A stretch of DNA of 64,000 nt from JAWLHJ01 sp039587535 (GTDB taxonomy: Bacteria; Gemmatimonadota; Gemmatimonadetes; Longimicrobiales; Gaopeijiaceae): contig JBDHIF010000008.1 in assembly GCA_039587535.1 (NCBI GenBank), forward strand, positions 1-64,000, given 5' to 3'. Made by a program: the position numbers and the translations under genes. Shown here in pieces: positions 34,584-43,187 of the stretch. Below the pieces are notes generated by a model. It was not told the DNA's origin. It worked only from the letters and a program-made list of their open reading frames with translations, and made no database searches. Numbering within the stretch: the first letter of the stretch is position 1; every line of letters starts with the position of its first letter.

Positions 34584-35842
34584 TGGACGAACTCAAGACC
34601 GTCGATCCCGACATCCACGACTCCATCGTCCGGGAGGCCAGACGGCAGGCGGAGGGGCTCGAGTTGATCGCGTCGGAGAATTTCGTGTCCAAAGCGGTCC
34701 TCGAGGCCGTGGGCACGGTGATGACCAACAAATACGCGGAGGGGCTGCCCTCGAAGCGCTACTACGGCGGATGCGAGTTCGTGGATGTGGCGGAGGAGCT
34801 GGCCCGCAGCCGGGCCACCGAGCTCTTCGGCGCCGAGCATGCCAACGTCCAGGCTCATTCAGGAGCGCAGGCCAACATGGCGGCGTACTTCACGTTCCTG
34901 GAGCCAGGCGACTCGATCCTCGGCATGGATCTGAGCAACGGGGGACACCTCACCCACGGCTCTCCCGTGAACTTCAGCGGCCGGATCTTCGAGGTGAGCA
35001 GCTACGGAGTCCGGGAGAACGATGGGCTCATAGACTACGATGCCCTGCGGGATCAGGCGCGTCGCGTCAAGCCGAAGATGATCGTGGCGGGGGCCAGCGC
35101 CTACCCGCGCATCATCGACTTCGAGGCGTTCGCGTCCATCGCGCGCGAGATCGAAGCTCGGCTTCTGGTCGATATGGCGCACATCGCTGGACTGGTGGCA
35201 ACCGGACACCATCCGTCACCGGTGCCTCACGCCGACGTGGTGACCACCACGACGCACAAGACGCTCCGAGGTCCGCGGGGCGGCCTCATCCTCACGCGAG
35301 AGGAGCACGCCAAGGGCGTGGACAAGGCGGTCTTCCCGTTCATGCAGGGCGGCCCGCTCATGCATGTCATCGCTGCAAAAGCGGTCGCGTTCAAGGAGGC
35401 GTTGGCGCCGGCCTTCAGGGATTATTCGGCCCAAGTCATCGCGAATGCGAAGGCGCTTGCCGCAGGGCTCGCGGAGCGGGGCTTCCAACCAGTAAGCGGT
35501 GGTACGGACAACCACCTGCTCCTCATTGACCTGCGGAAGAGCCACGAGAGCCTGACGGGAAAGGTCGCGGAGGAGGCGCTGGAAGCGGCGGGGATCACCG
35601 TGAACAAGAACACCGTGCCGGGAGAGACCCGCTCGCCGTTCGTGACGTCCGGACTCCGTATCGGTACACCGGCCCTCACGACGCGTGGCATGAACGAGTC
35701 CGAGATGGAGCGGATCGCCGGCTGGATCGCCCACATCCTCGAGGCGCCCGAAGACAGCGATCGTATCGCATCCGTGCGGCATGAAGTGCGCACGCTCTGC
35801 GAAGACTTTCCTCTTTATCCGGAGTACGGAAGGGTAGCCTGA
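34580..35842 (+). CDS. glyA: Serine hydroxymethyltransferase
   Basis: PLP enzyme that interconverts serine plus tetrahydrofolate and glycine plus 5,10-methylene-THF. The 420-residue protein has the N-terminal GLELIASENFVS, NKYAEGLPSKRYYGGCE, and the PLP-binding lysine Lys227 in TTTTHKTLRGPRGG. The C-terminus ends with RVxxL-type VRTLCEDFPLYPE. The ATG overlaps the stop of the preceding dehydrogenase. A formate-tetrahydrofolate ligase gene lies 11 kb away on the other strand and serves the same C1 pool. Confidence 0.97.
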   Translation: MMDELKTVDPDIHDSIVREARRQAEGLELIASENFVSKAVLEAVGTVMTNKYAEGLPSKRYYGGCEFVDVAEELARSRATELFGAEHANVQAHSGAQANMAAYFTFLEPGDSILGMDLSNGGHLTHGSPVNFSGRIFEVSSYGVRENDGLIDYDALRDQARRVKPKMIVAGASAYPRIIDFEAFASIAREIEARLLVDMAHIAGLVATGHHPSPVPHADVVTTTTHKTLRGPRGGLILTREEHAKGVDKAVFPFMQGGPLMHVIAAKAVAFKEALAPAFRDYSAQVIANAKALAAGLAERGFQPVSGGTDNHLLLIDLRKSHESLTGKVAEEALEAAGITVNKNTVPGETRSPFVTSGLRIGTPALTTRGMNESEMERIAGWIAHILEAPEDSDRIASVRHEVRTLCEDFPLYPEYGRVA

Positions 35843-35936
35843 TCCTGTCGCGCACGACCGGTGGCTCCGCATCTGCGGAGCTGGATCTGCCGGTCGGGCT
35901 TGTGCTCTCCTTCAGGTACGGCGCACATTTTCCGTC

Positions 35937-36317
35937 ATGACCGATCTGCAATTCGCCGACGAAGTCCTGGACGAGCTCCAGGAGAAGCACCCGCGGTTCC
36001 ACCCGCGGGCGTACGTCTTCATGCTGCAGGCGCTGCACTCGGTCATCGGATCCCTCGAAGAGCCCAGGCACTTGACCGGTCGTGAGCTGGCCGAAGGCGT
36101 TCGCGAGCTGGCCCTCGAAAAGTTCGGTCCGATGGCAAGGACCGTTCTCGAACACTGGGGTATCCATGCGACCGATGACATGGGCCGCGTGGTTTTCGCC
36201 ATGGTGGAGCACGGGATTCTGGTGAAGCAGGACGATGACCGTCCCGAGGATTTCACCGACCTTTTCGACTTCGAAGAGGCGTTCGAGCTGAATTATCCCT
36301 GGAACGCCGGCCCTTGA
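35937..36317 (+). CDS. Minf_1886-family protein
   Basis: A 126-residue soluble protein that matches the Minf_1886 family, small proteins of unknown function found in diverse phyla. Hallmarks are FADEVLDELQEKHPRFHPRAYVFMLQALHSVI, HLTGRELAEGVRELALEKFGPMARTVLEHWGI and the terminal DLFDFEEAFELNYPW. It is helical and acidic. It stands alone between glyA and a small zinc-ribbon gene, with a 94-base gap upstream. Confidence 0.85.
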   Translation: MTDLQFADEVLDELQEKHPRFHPRAYVFMLQALHSVIGSLEEPRHLTGRELAEGVRELALEKFGPMARTVLEHWGIHATDDMGRVVFAMVEHGILVKQDDDRPEDFTDLFDFEEAFELNYPWNAGP

Positions 36318-36359
36318 TGAAGATGAGGACGCGACGGAACGCGTTCTCGAACCTCATAC

Positions 36360-36397
36360 GCCCGGCGGTGCCGGGCTTCTCGACGACTCGGGTCGTC
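36360..36397 (+). other. Two tandem hairpins between the Minf_1886 and zinc-ribbon genes
   Basis: The first hairpin pairs GCCCGGC with GCCGGGC around GGT and is followed by TTCT, so it could be a weak terminator. The second pairs GACGAC with GTCGTC around TCGG. Both are perfect stems inside a 105-base gap; function is not known. Confidence 0.4.
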
Positions 36398-36422
36398 AAT
36401 ACGCCCATGGGAGGGGTATCAC

Positions 36423-36620
36423 ATGGTGGAAGACGGTGGATTTCCACGCTGCTTGAAGTGCGAGACCGGAATTCTCTTGCCGCTCTCGGACTACGGCAGG
36501 GACGGAGCACCGATCCGCTACAAGGCGTGGGTTTGTTCGAGTCCGGAGTGCGGTTTCAACATCCGGATCGACAACGGAGAGATCACCCTCGGCCGTTCTA
36601 TCGGCCAAAGCTACAAGTAG
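36423..36620 (+). CDS. Small zinc-ribbon protein
   Basis: A 65-residue protein with four cysteines placed as a zinc ribbon: C10-x2-C13 (CLKC) and C38-x4-C43 (CSSPEC). The rest is short beta strands (GILLPLSDYG, FNIRIDNGEITLG). It has no further domain and no recognised name. The ATG is preceded by GGGAGGGG at suitable spacing, which supports real translation. It may bind nucleic acid or a partner protein. Confidence 0.65.
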   Translation: MVEDGGFPRCLKCETGILLPLSDYGRDGAPIRYKAWVCSSPECGFNIRIDNGEITLGRSIGQSYK

Positions 36621-36776
36621 CTCGCCAGCCGCTCGCTACCGCAGCGGCCACAGCACGAAACGCCTCGCGTGCCCTCCGGCGTCCCCTCCCACTCGACGCC
36701 GACGCTTGTCGAATCGCCCTCCGAGCACGGGCGGCGTATACTGGCCGTACCTGCGGCGAGGAAGGCGATGTGATCC

Positions 36777-38387
36777 GTGTGTAACCGAAGGGCAGGGCAC
36801 GGCCCGTGGGCCACTGGCCCCGTGCCCCTCCTGACCGGCGAGGAGGCAGCCGCGTGGGACCGACGCGCGATCGACCTGGTCGGCGTCCCCGAACGGGTCC
36901 TCATGGAAAACGCCGGCCGCGGTGCCGCTTCCATCCTGCAACGGCTGCACCCGAAAGGCCGGGTGATCGGGATGGTGGGTGCGGGTAACAACGGCGGTGA
37001 CACGTTGGTGACGCTCCGCACTCTGGCCGCCTGGGGCCGCGAGGTGAGCGCGGTGGTGCTGCCGGACCGGGGTCATGCCGACCCTCTGACCCATGGGTGG
37101 TCGATTCCCACGACCGTCTTCAACGAACAAGACGACGAGTGGCTGAGGCTCCTGGATGATGCAGCCGTGGTCGTGGACGGAATCCTGGGCACCGGTGTCC
37201 GTGGCGCCCCGCGGGCTCGTGAGGCGGGGCTCATTCGGGCGGTGAACACGGCTGGCCGGCCCGTGCTGGCCATGGACGTTCCCTCTGGGGTCGACCCCGC
37301 CACCGGCGAGGTGCCGGGGGAGGCGATCGACGCCACGTCCACGGTCTCGTTCGGAGCGCCCAAGCTCGGGACGCTTCTTCATCCAGCCCGCCGCCTGGTC
37401 GGGCGGCTCCTGTCCATCGAGATCGGATTCCCGCCGCTGGCGCCCGACGAGGCGCATGCGTTCCTGGCGACTCCGGCCTGGGCCGCGGCCCGGATGCCCG
37501 CGCGCTCGACGGATACGCACAAGAACGCGGTGGGGCGGGTTCTCGTGGTGGGCGGTGCAGCCGGAATGGCAGGTGCAGTCGTCCTTGCGGCGCGTGGTGC
37601 GCTCCGGGCCGGAGCCGGGATCGTGCGCATCGCCTCGGCGGCTGCGAACCGGGAGATCGTGCAAGCCGCGCTTCCCGACGCTGTCTGGGTGGACGCGGGT
37701 GATCCTTATGCCCTGGAAGAAGCCGTGGCTTCCACCGATGCGTGCGTGGTGGGACCGGGTCTGGGGAAGGACGATTGGGCTGCGGGCGCCGTCGGGCGGG
37801 TGCTAGAGTATGCCGCGGTCTCCGCGCCGGGTGCTGGCGCGGCGGTACTCTTGGACGCCGACGCACTCAACCTGGTCGCCGCGGGCGCCGTGACGCTGGA
37901 GCCAGGTGGGCCGGCGATTCCCATGCTCCTCACGCCCCACCCCGGTGAGATGGAGCGTCTACTCGGTGACGTGGAGGCACCGCGCGCTTCCGATGCCGTC
38001 GGCCGTGCCAGGGAAGCGGCACACCGCTTCGGGTGCGCCGTGTTGCTGAAGGGCGCCCCGTCCGTGGTGGCGGCGCCGGGTAGGCCCGTCTCCCTGGACA
38101 GCCAAGGGTCTTCGGACCTGGCCGCCGCGGGAATGGGAGATACGCTGTCCGGAGTCTGTGGGACCCTGATCGCCCAGGGACTCGATCCGGCCGAAGCGGG
38201 GGCCGTTGGCCTTGTCGTCACCGGGCGGGCAGCGCGGCTGGCGGGTCTGAGCGTCTCCCTCACGCCGTCGGACGTCGTCGAGATGATTCCCCGCGCTCTC
38301 GCCGAGATGATCGATGACGAAATACTCCCCGTCGACGGTGTGTCTGCGCTCCCCTTCGTAAACCTCGATGCCCATCCGGTCTGGTAG
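36777..38387 (+). CDS. nnr: Bifunctional NAD(P)HX epimerase/dehydratase
   Basis: Repairs hydrated NAD(P)H: the N-terminal YjeF domain epimerises R- and S-NAD(P)HX, and the C-terminal kinase-fold domain dehydrates S-NAD(P)HX using ADP. The 536-residue protein has GAGNNGGD (68-75) in the first domain and the ADP-dependent NPGE-like LTPHPGEME and AAAGMGDTLSGV in the second. The first 15 residues, to the internal GTG before PLLTGEEAAAWDRRAI, are not typical, so the true start may be that GTG 45 bases downstream. A TATACT sequence 35 bases upstream could be a -10, but no good -35 is at the right distance. It is next to thiL. Confidence 0.92.
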   Translation: MCNRRAGHGPWATGPVPLLTGEEAAAWDRRAIDLVGVPERVLMENAGRGAASILQRLHPKGRVIGMVGAGNNGGDTLVTLRTLAAWGREVSAVVLPDRGHADPLTHGWSIPTTVFNEQDDEWLRLLDDAAVVVDGILGTGVRGAPRAREAGLIRAVNTAGRPVLAMDVPSGVDPATGEVPGEAIDATSTVSFGAPKLGTLLHPARRLVGRLLSIEIGFPPLAPDEAHAFLATPAWAAARMPARSTDTHKNAVGRVLVVGGAAGMAGAVVLAARGALRAGAGIVRIASAAANREIVQAALPDAVWVDAGDPYALEEAVASTDACVVGPGLGKDDWAAGAVGRVLEYAAVSAPGAGAAVLLDADALNLVAAGAVTLEPGGPAIPMLLTPHPGEMERLLGDVEAPRASDAVGRAREAAHRFGCAVLLKGAPSVVAAPGRPVSLDSQGSSDLAAAGMGDTLSGVCGTLIAQGLDPAEAGAVGLVVTGRAARLAGLSVSLTPSDVVEMIPRALAEMIDDEILPVDGVSALPFVNLDAHPVW

Positions 38388-38394
38388 GCGAACG

Positions 38395-39417
38395 ATGACC
38401 GAGGGCGGCGCACCAAGAATCCGGCTCGGAGCTGGCCGGGAGTTCGACATGATTCGGGCCTTCCTGGGTGAGGAACGGTCGCTACCCGCCGGCGTTGTGC
38501 TCGGGCCGGGTGACGACGCCACGACTCTGGACGGAGGTTGGGTCCTGAGCACCGACCTGGCTGTGGAGGACGTTCACTTCCGCCGAGGGTGGCTCAGCGA
38601 CCGGGAGATCGGTTACCGGGCCACGGCTGCTTCGCTGTCCGATCTGGCGGCGATGGCTGCCGAGCCGATCGGTGTTCTCGTGTCGCTGGCCGCTCCTCGG
38701 GGGGCCCGAGTGGACGTGGCCGCCGTACAGCAAGGTGTGACCGAGGCGGCTGCGTCGGTTGGAGCTCAGGTCATCGGTGGGGATCTATCCCGTTCTCCGG
38801 GCCCGTTGTTCCTGGACGTGGTGGTGCTGGGGCGAACGGAACAGGCGATCTCTCGAGCGGGCGCGCGCGTGGGCGATGAGCTTTGGGTGAGCGGGACGCT
38901 CGGTACGGGCGCCGCGGCTCTCCTGGCCTGGGAGGAGGGCGGAAGACCCTCGGAGCCGCTTCGTCGTCGGTTCGCTCGCCCGACGCCGCGCATCGGTCTG
39001 GCCCGGGCGTTGGCCACAGCTGGCGTGCCCACGGCCATGCTCGATCTCTCCGACGGGCTCGCGGGGGATGCTGGACATCTGGCCGCGGCATCCGGAGTGG
39101 GCCTCGTCATCGTCGACGACTCGATTCCGGTGGATGAGGAAGTCCTGGCCCTTTTGGGCAGGGCCGGTGCGCTCGGCGCCGCACTTCACGGCGGAGAAGA
39201 CTACGAGCTGCTTTTCACCGCTCCGGCAGGGGCGGTGGAGGGCCTCGGCAGCGTCGTCGACGGCGTGCCGCTGACTCGGATCGGACGCGTGGTGGCTCCT
39301 CGAGCACGAGACGACGGAACCTACGACGACGATGCGCCGCCGCTCGTCTTGCGCGAGGGAGCGGACGGAACCACGCGCCCGGTGGGCCGGGGCGGCTTCG
39401 ACCACTGGAGCGTCTGA
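38395..39417 (+). CDS. thiL: Thiamine-monophosphate kinase
   Basis: Phosphorylates thiamine monophosphate to the active cofactor thiamine diphosphate with ATP. The 340-residue protein has the metal- and phosphate-binding GPGDDATTL (D40, D41), STDLAVEDVHF, the LDLSDGLAGD motif and GGEDYELLFT. The ATG lies eight bases after the nnr stop. An upstream ATG that overlaps nnr would add nine residues. No thiamine biosynthesis genes or TPP riboswitch are near. Confidence 0.94.
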   Translation: MTEGGAPRIRLGAGREFDMIRAFLGEERSLPAGVVLGPGDDATTLDGGWVLSTDLAVEDVHFRRGWLSDREIGYRATAASLSDLAAMAAEPIGVLVSLAAPRGARVDVAAVQQGVTEAAASVGAQVIGGDLSRSPGPLFLDVVVLGRTEQAISRAGARVGDELWVSGTLGTGAAALLAWEEGGRPSEPLRRRFARPTPRIGLARALATAGVPTAMLDLSDGLAGDAGHLAAASGVGLVIVDDSIPVDEEVLALLGRAGALGAALHGGEDYELLFTAPAGAVEGLGSVVDGVPLTRIGRVVAPRARDDGTYDDDAPPLVLREGADGTTRPVGRGGFDHWSV

Positions 39418-39420
39418 GCC

Positions 39421-40137
39421 TTGATCCGACTGCTCGCGGTTCTGCTGGTCATCGTCCCGATCACCGTGTGGCACGCGGCGCGGATTCTCTGGGCCATGGC
39501 CTGGAAGTCCCCGCGCCTTCCGTGTGTATGCGCGGACGTTCCACGGTCCTGGTCCCGCACGGTTCTGTGGGTGAGCGGGGTCCGGGTCGTGCTCGAGAAC
39601 GAGGAGCGTATCGACCCGGAGCGGGCGCAGATTTTGGTTGCCAACCACCAGTCCTGGTTCGATGTGCTGGCCCTCGCGGGATTCCTTCCCGGCGGATATC
39701 GCTTCGTGGCGAAGAAAGAGATCGAGAAGGCACCGCTGTTCGGCCCCTCCCTGCGTCGTTGCGGGCATATCTACATCGACCGCGAGGACCGCGCCAAGGC
39801 GCTGGAGTCGTTGGCGCGGGCGAGGGAGATCTTGGAGAAAGAGCGCCCTACCGTCATCATGTTTCCTGAGGGTACACGGTCGCGTGACGGTGTGCTCCAG
39901 CGATTCAAGAAGGGCGCTTTCGTGCTGGGTATTCAGACCGGCGTGGAGGTTGTGCCAGCGGCGATCATCGGGTCGCGAGAGGTGATGCCCAAGGGCACGC
40001 TGAGGATTCTTCCGGGGACCATCACGATTCGCTTCGGCGAGCCCATTGCAGTGGACGGGACGGGGATGGAAGACAGAGAGCAGCTAACCCGGCAGGCGCA
40101 CGGGGCCGTGGCCCGTCTCCTGGAGCGGGCGAGGTAG
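39421..40137 (+). CDS. plsC: 1-acyl-sn-glycerol-3-phosphate acyltransferase
   Basis: Makes phosphatidic acid by acylating lysophosphatidate at position 2, a core step of phospholipid synthesis in the inner membrane. The 238-residue protein has one N-terminal membrane segment (2-16), the catalytic HxxxxD in NHQSWFD (His76, Asp81) and the glycerol-phosphate-binding motif FPEGTRSRDG (148-157). The start is TTG, three bases after the thiL stop; no better start codon lies before the membrane segment. The length fits the family. Confidence 0.92.
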   Translation: MIRLLAVLLVIVPITVWHAARILWAMAWKSPRLPCVCADVPRSWSRTVLWVSGVRVVLENEERIDPERAQILVANHQSWFDVLALAGFLPGGYRFVAKKEIEKAPLFGPSLRRCGHIYIDREDRAKALESLARAREILEKERPTVIMFPEGTRSRDGVLQRFKKGAFVLGIQTGVEVVPAAIIGSREVMPKGTLRILPGTITIRFGEPIAVDGTGMEDREQLTRQAHGAVARLLERAR

Positions 40138-40188
40138 ACGCGGGTCAGGGCGAGAGACACGCTCGATAAAAGACTTCAAGGAGGGGGC

Positions 40189-41469
40189 ATGTCGGCCATC
40201 GTCGACGTGAAGGGCAGGGAGATCCTGGATTCGCGAGGGAATCCGACCGTGGAGGCGGAGGTTCTGCTGGAGACCGGGGTGAGGGGCCGCGCCGCGGTTC
40301 CGTCCGGCGCGTCCACGGGGGCCCACGAAGCCGTCGAGCTGAGAGACGGGGACAGGACGCGTTACCTGGGCAAAGGCGTGCTGCAGGCGGTTGAGAACGT
40401 CAACACCCAGATCGCGCAGGCGCTTCGAGGCTTCGAGGCACGGGAGCAGCTGGACGTCGACCGGACGATGATCGACCTGGATGGGACGCCGAACAAGCGC
40501 AACCTGGGCGCCAACGCGACGCTCGCGGTATCCATGGCCGTGGCTCGAGCGGCGGCACAGGAGAACCAGATGCCCCTCTGGCGTTACCTCGCAGGGGAAG
40601 GGAGCGGTGACCTGCTTCCGGTGCCGATGATGAACATCCTCAATGGCGGGGCCCACGCCTCCAACAACGTCGACATCCAGGAGTTCATGGTCATGCCGGT
40701 GGGGGCCGAGTCCTTTTCCGAAGGACTGCGGATGGGTGTCGAGATCTTCCACCATCTGAAGAAGGTTCTTTCGGATCAGGGGAGCAGCACCGCGGTGGGG
40801 GACGAGGGCGGCTTCGCGCCCGACCTCGACAGCAACGAGGCCGCTGTGGAGGTGGTGCTCCAGGCCATCGAGAAGGCAGGCTACCGTCCCGGTGAAGACG
40901 TTCTCATTACCCTGGATGCCGCTGCTACCGAGTTCTTCGAGGACGGCGAGTACGTCTTCCACGGCTCCGGTGGAGAGCGCAGGGACGCGGCGGGCATGGT
41001 CGAGTTCTGGAGCGAATGGGTTCGCAAGTACCCCATCCGTTCGATCGAGGACCCGCTTGATGAGAACGACTGGAGGGGCTGGAAGGCCGTCACCGAAGCC
41101 GTGGGCGACCGTGTGCAGATCGTGGGAGACGATCTCTTCGTCACCAACGTCCAGCGCCTCGAGCAGGGGATCAAGGACGGGGCTGCGAACGCCATCCTCA
41201 TCAAGGTGAACCAGATCGGTACCATCACCGAGACGCTCGACGCGATGCGCGTGGCTCGGGAGGCCGGGTACCACAACGTCGTGTCCCACCGATCAGGTGA
41301 GACGGAAGACACCTTCATTGCCGACCTGGCGGTCGCGACGGAGGCCGGTCAGATCAAGACGGGTAGCGCCAGCCGGACCGACCGGGTGGCCAAGTACAAC
41401 CAGCTGCTCCGCATCGAGGAGAAGCTCGGGGATAAGGCCCGGTATCCGGGCACAGGACTTTTCGACTGA
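40189..41469 (+). CDS. eno: Enolase
   Basis: Converts 2-phosphoglycerate to phosphoenolpyruvate in glycolysis. The 426-residue protein has the N-terminal VKGREILDSRGNPTVEAEV and SGASTGAHEA, the metal-binding LDAAATEFFE and SIEDPLDENDW, catalytic Lys339 in ILIKVNQIGT, and VSHRSGETED (365-374). All active-site regions are present. AGGAGGGGGC before the ATG is a very strong ribosome-binding site, as expected for an abundant enzyme. The ftsB-like gene follows. Confidence 0.98.
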   Translation: MSAIVDVKGREILDSRGNPTVEAEVLLETGVRGRAAVPSGASTGAHEAVELRDGDRTRYLGKGVLQAVENVNTQIAQALRGFEAREQLDVDRTMIDLDGTPNKRNLGANATLAVSMAVARAAAQENQMPLWRYLAGEGSGDLLPVPMMNILNGGAHASNNVDIQEFMVMPVGAESFSEGLRMGVEIFHHLKKVLSDQGSSTAVGDEGGFAPDLDSNEAAVEVVLQAIEKAGYRPGEDVLITLDAAATEFFEDGEYVFHGSGGERRDAAGMVEFWSEWVRKYPIRSIEDPLDENDWRGWKAVTEAVGDRVQIVGDDLFVTNVQRLEQGIKDGAANAILIKVNQIGTITETLDAMRVAREAGYHNVVSHRSGETEDTFIADLAVATEAGQIKTGSASRTDRVAKYNQLLRIEEKLGDKARYPGTGLFD

Positions 41470-41515
41470 TGAGTCGGTCCGGGGCGCGACGTACGAGCGT
41501 GGGGAGGAGGGCGGC

Positions 41516-41824
41516 GTGCGGATCCTGAAGCGCTTTGTGCTCCCCGGGCTGCTACTACTGGCAGCTTACTACGCGGTTTTCGGGGGCGAGTACTCCATCT
41601 TCGAGGTGCGGCGCGCCAGGGCCGAGGTGGAAGCGGCCCGAGTTGAGCTGGCGGAGCTGGAGTTCCGCATCGACTCCCTGCGTGCCCGCGCGGATTCACT
41701 CGAGAACGACCCCGCCACGCTGGAGCGCATCGCCCGCGAGCGCTTCGGAATGATCCGGGACGGGGAGAAGCTCTATCGGTTCGCCCAGCCAAGCGTCGCG
41801 GGTGAGGAGGAGCCCGACTCCTGA
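41516..41824 (+). CDS. FtsB/DivIC-family septum formation initiator
   Basis: A 102-residue bitopic membrane protein with a short cytoplasmic start, one membrane segment (about 6-24: VLPGLLLLAAYYAVFGG) and a coiled coil (29-60: FEVRRARAEVEAARVELAEL). The family motif ERIARERFGMIRDGEKLYRF follows. Such proteins form the FtsQLB complex that activates septal peptidoglycan synthesis. The GTG is preceded by GGGGAGGAGGG; upstream frame continuation overlaps eno and is not used. The eno-ftsB order is conserved in many bacteria. Confidence 0.85.
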   Translation: MRILKRFVLPGLLLLAAYYAVFGGEYSIFEVRRARAEVEAARVELAELEFRIDSLRARADSLENDPATLERIARERFGMIRDGEKLYRFAQPSVAGEEEPDS

Positions 41825-41930
41825 AGGGGTGCCGCGGGACCGAGCGCGCGACCCCTGACACCCCGACGGCTGGGTCCGCTCCTTAGAATGGGTGGCCGTG
41901 CCCCTTCGATCGAAGAGGGCCGTGGGCGGC

Positions 41931-42848
41931 TCAGACTTCCCCTTCTGTGGGGACCTCGGCGCTCTCCGAAGCCTCCTCGAGAACCTTCTTCGCCGCGCTC
42001 TCCAGCATTTCCCGGTCGTCAGAGTGGGGGAGCGCCTGCAACATCGTCTCCGCCGCCGCCTTCAGCGCGCGGGTCCGCGCTTCCTCTGAGGCCGGCTTGC
42101 CCGGGTCGGTGAATGGCTTGAACAGCTCGATAGGCACCGGGAACAAGGTTGTGGAGTTGTTCTCGGCCGCGATCTCCACGACCGTCTGCAGGAACCGGAG
42201 CTGCATGGCGACCGGAAATTGTTGGATGATTTCCGCGGCTGAAGCCAGCTTCGTCGACGCCTGGTATTCGCCCTCGGCGCTGATGACTTTCGCGCGCCGC
42301 TCCCGCTCGGCTTCTGCCTGACGCGCCATCGCCCTCTTCATCTCCTGCGGAAGATCGATGTCTTTGATCTCCACGCCGGTCACGTCGATTCCCCAGGGAT
42401 CCGTACCTTCGTCGATGATGACACGGACGATCTCGTTGATCCGCTCCCGCTCCGCGAGCAGCTCGTCGAGCTCGGACTGCCCGATGACGGACCGAAGCGT
42501 CGTCTGGGCCAGCTGGCTGGTGGCGAAGTAATAGTCTTCGATCTCGATGACGGCCTTCTCGGGATTAGCCACTTTGAAGTAGACCACGGCATTCACCCGG
42601 ACGCTCACGTTGTCCTTGGTGATGGTGTCCTGGGGGGCGATGTCCAGGGCCACGATGCGAAGGTCCATCTTCTTCATTCGCTCGACGCCGAACGGAACGA
42701 GGAAGATGAGCCCGGGCCCCTTCGCGCGCGTCAGCTTGCCGAGCCGGAAGATCACGCCCCGCTCGTACTCCATGAGGATTCGGAGGCTCGTAACCAGCGC
42801 GATGGCTCCAGCTGTGACGATGGGGATGGTGACGGTTCCGAAGTCCAT
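41931..42848 (-). CDS. Slipin family SPFH/stomatin-like membrane protein
   Basis: A 305-residue protein with an N-terminal membrane hairpin (about 5-25) and an SPFH domain. Recognisable segments are YERGVIFRLGKL, GPGLIFLVPFGVERMKKMDLR, and the coiled-coil region QEMKRAMARQAEAERERRAKVI followed by the GEYQASTKLA stretch. Slipins scaffold membrane microdomains and are often paired with NfeD proteases; no nfeD gene is adjacent here. It converges with ftsB and diverges from the tRNA gene. The C-terminal 60 residues are acidic and probably flexible. Confidence 0.93.
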   Translation of the reverse strand: MDFGTVTIPIVTAGAIALVTSLRILMEYERGVIFRLGKLTRAKGPGLIFLVPFGVERMKKMDLRIVALDIAPQDTITKDNVSVRVNAVVYFKVANPEKAVIEIEDYYFATSQLAQTTLRSVIGQSELDELLAERERINEIVRVIIDEGTDPWGIDVTGVEIKDIDLPQEMKRAMARQAEAERERRAKVISAEGEYQASTKLASAAEIIQQFPVAMQLRFLQTVVEIAAENNSTTLFPVPIELFKPFTDPGKPASEEARTRALKAAAETMLQALPHSDDREMLESAAKKVLEEASESAEVPTEGEV

Positions 42849-42925
42849 CGGGACGCTCCGTGACGGTGGGGACGGAAGGCCGCTCTCAAGAATATACGAG
42901 CTTCGGAGGGTGTCCCTTCATCCGG

Positions 42926-42954
42926 TTGACACCACTGCCCCTCCAGATGAGGTT
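42926..42954 (+). promoter_or_regulatory. Candidate promoter of the tRNA-Met gene
   Basis: A perfect TTGACA is followed at 17 bases by GAGGTT, a poor -10. Its position puts the start a few bases before the mature tRNA. The -35 is convincing; the -10 is not. Confidence 0.4.
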
Positions 42955-42964
42955 TTTCGTCTTC

Positions 42965-43038
42965 GCCGGAGTAGCTCAGTCGGTTAGAGCAGCGGAATCA
43001 TAATCCGCGTGTCGGGGGTTCGAGTCCCTCCTCCGGCA
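42965..43038 (+). tRNA. tRNA-Met (CAU anticodon)
   Basis: A complete 74-base cloverleaf. The acceptor stem is GCCGGAG/CTCCGGC with discriminator A, the D arm is GCTCAGTCGGTTAGAGC, and the anticodon stem is GCGGA/TCCGC around loop ATCATAA, giving anticodon CAU. The T arm is GGGGGTTCGAGTCCCTC. The 3' CCA is not encoded. The CAU anticodon also fits the lysidine-modified isoleucine tRNA. The overall sequence looks like common elongator methionine tRNAs. It is not an initiator, since the first acceptor pair is G-C and the anticodon stem lacks three G-C pairs. Confidence 0.9.
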
Positions 43039-43068
43039 CTCCAGGAGCCGCAAGGCTTTTCGGGGTGT

Positions 43069-43095
43069 GGCCCCTCCCTCGGGAGGGGCCTTTTT
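43069..43095 (+). terminator. Rho-independent terminator after tRNA-Met
   Basis: GGCCCCTCCC pairs perfectly with GGGAGGGGCC and is followed by TTTTT. It is the strongest terminator in the window and ends the tRNA transcript 30 bases after the gene. Confidence 0.92.
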
Positions 43096-43187
43096 CGTCT
43101 CTACGCTACGGATGGGCGGTGACCGGGCCGTCCTCAGCGGCTGAAGGAAGCACAGGACAAGGGCTAGGCGGATCGTGGGTCAGCACG

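Noticed and set aside
36706..36742. Promoter for nnr from TTGTCG and TATACT
   Set aside because: The hexamers are 25 bases apart, too far for a normal sigma-70 promoter; only the -10-like TATACT is notable.
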